Origin: Bacillota bacterium
GTDB taxonomy: Bacteria; Bacillota; Clostridia; Oscillospirales; Ruminococcaceae
Assembly (NCBI GenBank): GCA_023443315.1
Contig: JAEZVA010000021.1
Location: 1-27,393, forward strand
Direction: 5' to 3'
Length of the DNA stretch: 27,393 bases
Numbering within the stretch: the first letter of the stretch is position 1; each line of letters begins with the position of its first letter. Positions 24,641 through 27,393 of this stretch are shown one piece after another. Position numbers and translations under genes: made by a program. A model generated the notes under the pieces. That model did no database searches and was not told the DNA's origin. It saw only the letters and a list, made by a program, of their open reading frames with translations.

Positions 24641-25585
24641 ATGTTGGTGGCTGCATTGCTTATGGATACCGCGTTAGGGGAAGTGGAGCACAACCTTTTT
24701 GCAGCAAAACGCCTAGTAACCGCAGCCGCAAAACAGGGCGCCGAGCTGATTGTACTGCCTGAATTCTTTAACTCCTGTATGGGTTTTAGCCCTAAGATGC
24801 TTTCCGTTGCGCGTTGGGACGAGCACACCTTAACCGCAATGACAGAATGGTCTCAAGAGTTGAATGTGGTCGTATGCGGGTCGTTTCTGTCTTTTTGCGG
24901 TAGTGATGTAACAAACCGCTTTGCCATGGTTTTTCCTGACGGACAAACGTTTTTTCATTGCAAGGACATTCCCACGCAGTTTGAAAACTGTTATTATATA
25001 AATGGTGACGAGAACAACATCCTTCACACGCCACTTGGAGATATTGGCGTTGCGCTGTGTTGGGAGATGCTTCGTTACGATACGGCGCGGCGACTTGTCA
25101 ATAACGTGGATTTTATCGTGGCGGGCTCCTGCTGGTGGGATTTGCCGGAGGACGCGCCCCCAGATAGTGACCAGCTTCGAAACTACAACCAGACACTGGC
25201 GAGAGACACCCCCTGCGCATTTGCGAATCTAATCGGTGTACCGCTTATCCATGCCGCCCATTGCTCTAAAACTGTTTCGTATCGTTTTCCCGACGCAAGC
25301 CACGTGCAGTGTCGGCAGATGGTCGGAGCCGCACAAATCTGCGATGCAGACGGCAATGCTGCTGCAAGGCGCAGTTTTACCGAGGGTGAAGGGCTTGTGT
25401 TGCACAACATCAGCCCAAGAAAGAACAGGCGCGTCACCATTCATGAAGATAAATACTGGATTGCCGACCTGCCGGAGGTTTATACAAAGGCATGGGAGCG
25501 CAACAATGCGCTGGGTCGAATATATTATCAAACATTAGCGGGACCTTGTTACCACAAACAAAGAGCAAAGGAGAGCGCAACATGA
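24641..25585 (+). CDS. Nitrilase-superfamily carbon-nitrogen hydrolase
   Basis: Predicted cytoplasmic amidase or N-carbamoylase of 314 residues. The catalytic triad is E41 (LIVLPEFFN), K108 (FFHCKDIP) and C140 (GVALCWEMLR), all present and properly spaced, so the enzyme should be active. The substrate is unknown. It is cysteine-rich and has an aromatic stretch SCWWDLPE after the nucleophile, not a pattern I can assign to a named subfamily. GAAGGAAGG precedes the ATG. The stop overlaps the plsX start (ATGA), so it is translated with plsX. By eye it uses more A/T-ending codons than trmFO or plsX, which may mean later acquisition. No biochemical link with tRNA methylation or lipid synthesis is evident. 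Confidence 0.9.
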   Translation: MLVAALLMDTALGEVEHNLFAAKRLVTAAAKQGAELIVLPEFFNSCMGFSPKMLSVARWDEHTLTAMTEWSQELNVVVCGSFLSFCGSDVTNRFAMVFPDGQTFFHCKDIPTQFENCYYINGDENNILHTPLGDIGVALCWEMLRYDTARRLVNNVDFIVAGSCWWDLPEDAPPDSDQLRNYNQTLARDTPCAFANLIGVPLIHAAHCSKTVSYRFPDASHVQCRQMVGAAQICDADGNAAARRSFTEGEGLVLHNISPRKNRRVTIHEDKYWIADLPEVYTKAWERNNALGRIYYQTLAGPCYHKQRAKESAT

Positions 25586-26619
25586 AGATTATCGTAGACG
25601 GCTTTGGCGGAGACAACGCGCCGGCAGAGGTACTTAAGGGCTGTGCGCAGGCGGTTAAGGAGTATGGCGTGTCGCTGATTGTTACAGGCGACGAGCAAAA
25701 GCTCACTGACTGCGCAAGGGAACACGACATCACGCTTGACGGAATAGCGTTTGCTCATGCGTCGCAGGTTATCACCATGGAGGATGAGCCCACCGACGTC
25801 ATCAAGGCGAAGGCGGATTGTTCGATGGCGGTAGGGCTTAAGCTGCTGCGCGAGGGAAAAGGCGACGCGTTTGTCAGTGCGGGCAATACGGGTGCGCTGG
25901 TGGTCGGCTCTTCCACCCTTGTGGGGCGCATCAAGGGCATCAAGCGCGCGGCACTCGCTCCCATGCTGCCCACAACCAAAACCCCCTATATGCTGATGGA
26001 TTCGGGCGCAAACCTTGACTGCCGCCCCGAGATGCTCGTGCAGTTTGGCATCATGGGTTCGGTGTATATGAATAAGATTATGGGTATTCCGTCTCCGCGC
26101 GTGGGTGTCGTGAATGTGGGCACCGAGGCGAGCAAGGGCACCGAGCTTGAGATTGAAGCAAACCGCCTGTTCGCCCATGCCCCCGTCAACTGCATCGGCA
26201 ACGTCGAGGCGCGTGAGATTCCTCTTGGCGGCTGCGACGTGGCGGTGACCGACGGCTTCACCGGCAATGTAATCCTAAAGCTGACCGAAGGGCTTGCCAA
26301 GGGGTTTTCGGGCACGCTCAAAGGCATGCTACTTAAAAACGGCGTGACGAAGATTGCCGCACTCCTGCTCAAAGGCGGCATCGCCGAGTTCCGTAAGTCC
26401 ATGGACTATACTGAGTACGGCGGCGCACCCCTAATGGGTATTGCTCGCCCCGTCATCAAGGCGCACGGCAGCTCGGACGCAAAGGCGTTTAAGAACGCCA
26501 TCCGTCAGGCGAAGCTATTTGGTGAGCAGAACGTTATCGGCGAGATTGAGTCCGCCCTAGCGTCACTCAAGCAAAGCCTTGCCGCACAAGGCGAGCAGAG
26601 CGCGGATAGCGCGGAGTAA
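25582..26619 (+). CDS. plsX: Phosphate acyltransferase PlsX
   Basis: Converts acyl-ACP and phosphate to acyl-phosphate, the acyl donor for PlsY in phospholipid synthesis; a peripheral membrane enzyme. The product is 345 residues. It opens MKIIVDGFGGDNAPAEVLKG, then FVSAGNTGALVVGS, LMDSGANLDCRPEML, VGVVNVGTEASKGTEL, IGNVEAREIPLGGCDVAVTD, GFTGNVILKL and MDYTEYGGAPLMGI, covering the length of the family. ATG 25582 has AAAGGAGAG upstream and overlaps the amidohydrolase stop by 4 bp; the frame is open to 25492 but that part is inside the preceding gene. rnc follows after 110 bp; acpP, normally between them, is missing. Confidence 0.97.
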   Translation: MKIIVDGFGGDNAPAEVLKGCAQAVKEYGVSLIVTGDEQKLTDCAREHDITLDGIAFAHASQVITMEDEPTDVIKAKADCSMAVGLKLLREGKGDAFVSAGNTGALVVGSSTLVGRIKGIKRAALAPMLPTTKTPYMLMDSGANLDCRPEMLVQFGIMGSVYMNKIMGIPSPRVGVVNVGTEASKGTELEIEANRLFAHAPVNCIGNVEAREIPLGGCDVAVTDGFTGNVILKLTEGLAKGFSGTLKGMLLKNGVTKIAALLLKGGIAEFRKSMDYTEYGGAPLMGIARPVIKAHGSSDAKAFKNAIRQAKLFGEQNVIGEIESALASLKQSLAAQGEQSADSAE

Positions 26620-26621
26620 TA

Positions 26622-26670
26622 CCGCTATCTGTACGTGCAGATAATTTTGGCGGGCTGCGTTGCAAGCCCG
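26622..26670 (+). other. Hairpins between plsX and rnc
   Basis: Two small stems lie in the 110-bp gap: TATCTG/CAGATA (26626-26643), flanked by CCGC/GCGG (26622-26625 with 26650-26653), and CGGGCT/AGCCCG (26651-26670). The T-run between them is only four bases, so they look like processing or spacing structures more than a terminator. No ORF of acyl-carrier-protein size fits here. Confidence 0.4.
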
Positions 26671-26729
26671 ATAATAGGTCTTGCAATGGTGGTGTGTCCG
26701 CTATAGACCGGGAAGGCGTGTGAGCGTAG

Positions 26730-27393
26730 ATGAAGGAATTGATGGATGTAATCGGGTACCGTTTTACGGAGGATGAGCTGCTTAAAACAGCGCTCACCCA
26801 TTCTTCCTATGCCAACGAGGTGAAGAAGGGCACGCCGTACAACGAACGGCTGGAGTTTTTAGGGGACTCGGTGCTGTCCATTGTTGTAAGCGACTACCTG
26901 TTTTTGCATTATAAGCACCTGCCCGAAGGCGAGCTTACCAAGCTGCGCGCTTCGCTTGTGTGCGAGCGCACCCTGTGTGAATTTGCCCGCAGCATCAAGC
27001 TGGGCAAGTACATGCGGTTTGGCAGGGGCGAGGATGCATCAGGCGGCAGGGAGCGTCCGTCCATTCTGTCCGACGCGTTTGAGGCGGTGATTGCCGCCAT
27101 CTATCTGGACGGCGGCATCGAAAGCGCGCGGGAGTTTGTGCTGCGCTTTATCAAAAAGCAGCTTGAGAGTAAGCACGCCTCCCCTTTTAAGGATTATAAA
27201 ACCGCCCTGCAGGAGATTATTCAGCAAAACAAGGAGGAGACCGTCAGCTACTGTATGGTGGAAGAAAGCGGTCCCGACCACGATAAGCGCTTTACCGTAG
27301 AGGTGCGCCTTAACAGCAACGTCATCGGCAGGGGCACGGGACGAAGTAAAAAGGACGCGGAGCAGCAAGCGGCAAAAGAGGCGCTTGCCTTGA
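26730..27393 (+). CDS. rnc: Ribonuclease III (3' end beyond the window)
   Basis: Double-strand-specific endonuclease for rRNA processing and RNA turnover. 221 codons are visible and the frame is still open at the last base, so the gene is cut by the window edge, probably within a few codons of its end. The endonuclease domain has THSSYANE, the signature NERLEFLGDSVL (E42, D46) and SDAFEAVIAAIYLDGG (D115, E118), the four metal ligands. The dsRNA-binding domain spans about 153-221 (DYKTALQEIIQ, GRGTGRSKKDAEQQAAKEAL). The start is ATG 26730 with GGGAAGG 13 bases upstream, or ATG 26742 with AAGGA four bases away. Confidence 0.95.
   Translation, partial: MKELMDVIGYRFTEDELLKTALTHSSYANEVKKGTPYNERLEFLGDSVLSIVVSDYLFLHYKHLPEGELTKLRASLVCERTLCEFARSIKLGKYMRFGRGEDASGGRERPSILSDAFEAVIAAIYLDGGIESAREFVLRFIKKQLESKHASPFKDYKTALQEIIQQNKEETVSYCMVEESGPDHDKRFTVEVRLNSNVIGRGTGRSKKDAEQQAAKEALAL

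Noticed and set aside
1..27393. Search by eye for CRISPR arrays, tRNA/rRNA genes, insertion sequences, toxin-antitoxin pairs, prophage or defence islands
   Set aside because: No regularly spaced repeats, transposase or integrase motifs, or RNA gene cores were seen. Gene content is dominated by conserved housekeeping families, so I do not claim a novel system here.

Overview
The window is a chromosomal stretch from a Gram-positive, low-lineage Bacillota, most likely a Clostridia/Eubacteriales member with moderately high GC. Three things point there. Shine-Dalgarno sites are strong (GGAGG type). The gene clusters are ones known from Firmicutes: dgt-dnaG-rpoD, addB-addA, infC-rpmI-rplT, dprA-topA-trmFO and plsX-rnc. 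There is also a Na+-pumping decarboxylase module typical of anaerobes. Most genes lie on the + strand; only an AraC-type regulator and a 69-residue HMA-like protein lie on the - strand. No rRNA, tRNA, CRISPR array, insertion sequence, integrase or prophage gene was seen. Almost all of the window is housekeeping, and I found no convincing undescribed multi-gene system.

Layout. 1-984: rpmE (L31, GTG start), its terminator, and a YigZ/IMPACT protein. 1119-5289: dgt, dnaG and rpoD, an information-processing block with the primary sigma factor. 5297-7210: a perfect consensus sigma-A promoter 8 bp after rpoD, an Rrf2 regulator with an Fe-S-type cysteine cluster, a terminator, a Mn-type CDF metal exporter with two tandem C-terminal domains, and a terminator. 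7307-10147: an AraC regulator on the - strand, divergent from a two-gene operon for the gamma and beta subunits of a sodium-translocating decarboxylase. The alpha and biotin-carrier subunits are absent. 10185-17119: addB and addA, overlapping by 11 bp, for the AddAB helicase-nuclease. 17155-17364: the HMA-like gene, convergent with addA. 17507-18936: the infC-rpmI-rplT operon, with a promoter, a leader of about 180 nt carrying a terminator-like hairpin, and an apparent AUC start codon on infC. 19001-24608: a SpoU-family rRNA methyltransferase, dprA, topA and trmFO. 24641-27393: a nitrilase-superfamily amidohydrolase overlapping plsX by 4 bp, then rnc, which runs off the right edge.

How the genes work together. 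DnaG and RpoD link replication and transcription initiation. AddAB and DprA process DNA ends and load RecA, and TopA relaxes supercoils. InfC, L35, L20, L31, the SpoU methyltransferase, TrmFO and RNase III serve ribosome and tRNA production. PlsX starts phospholipid synthesis. The accessory part is small: metal homeostasis (Rrf2, CDF, HMA-like), the incomplete decarboxylase pump with its divergent AraC regulator, and the nitrilase homologue wedged between trmFO and plsX.
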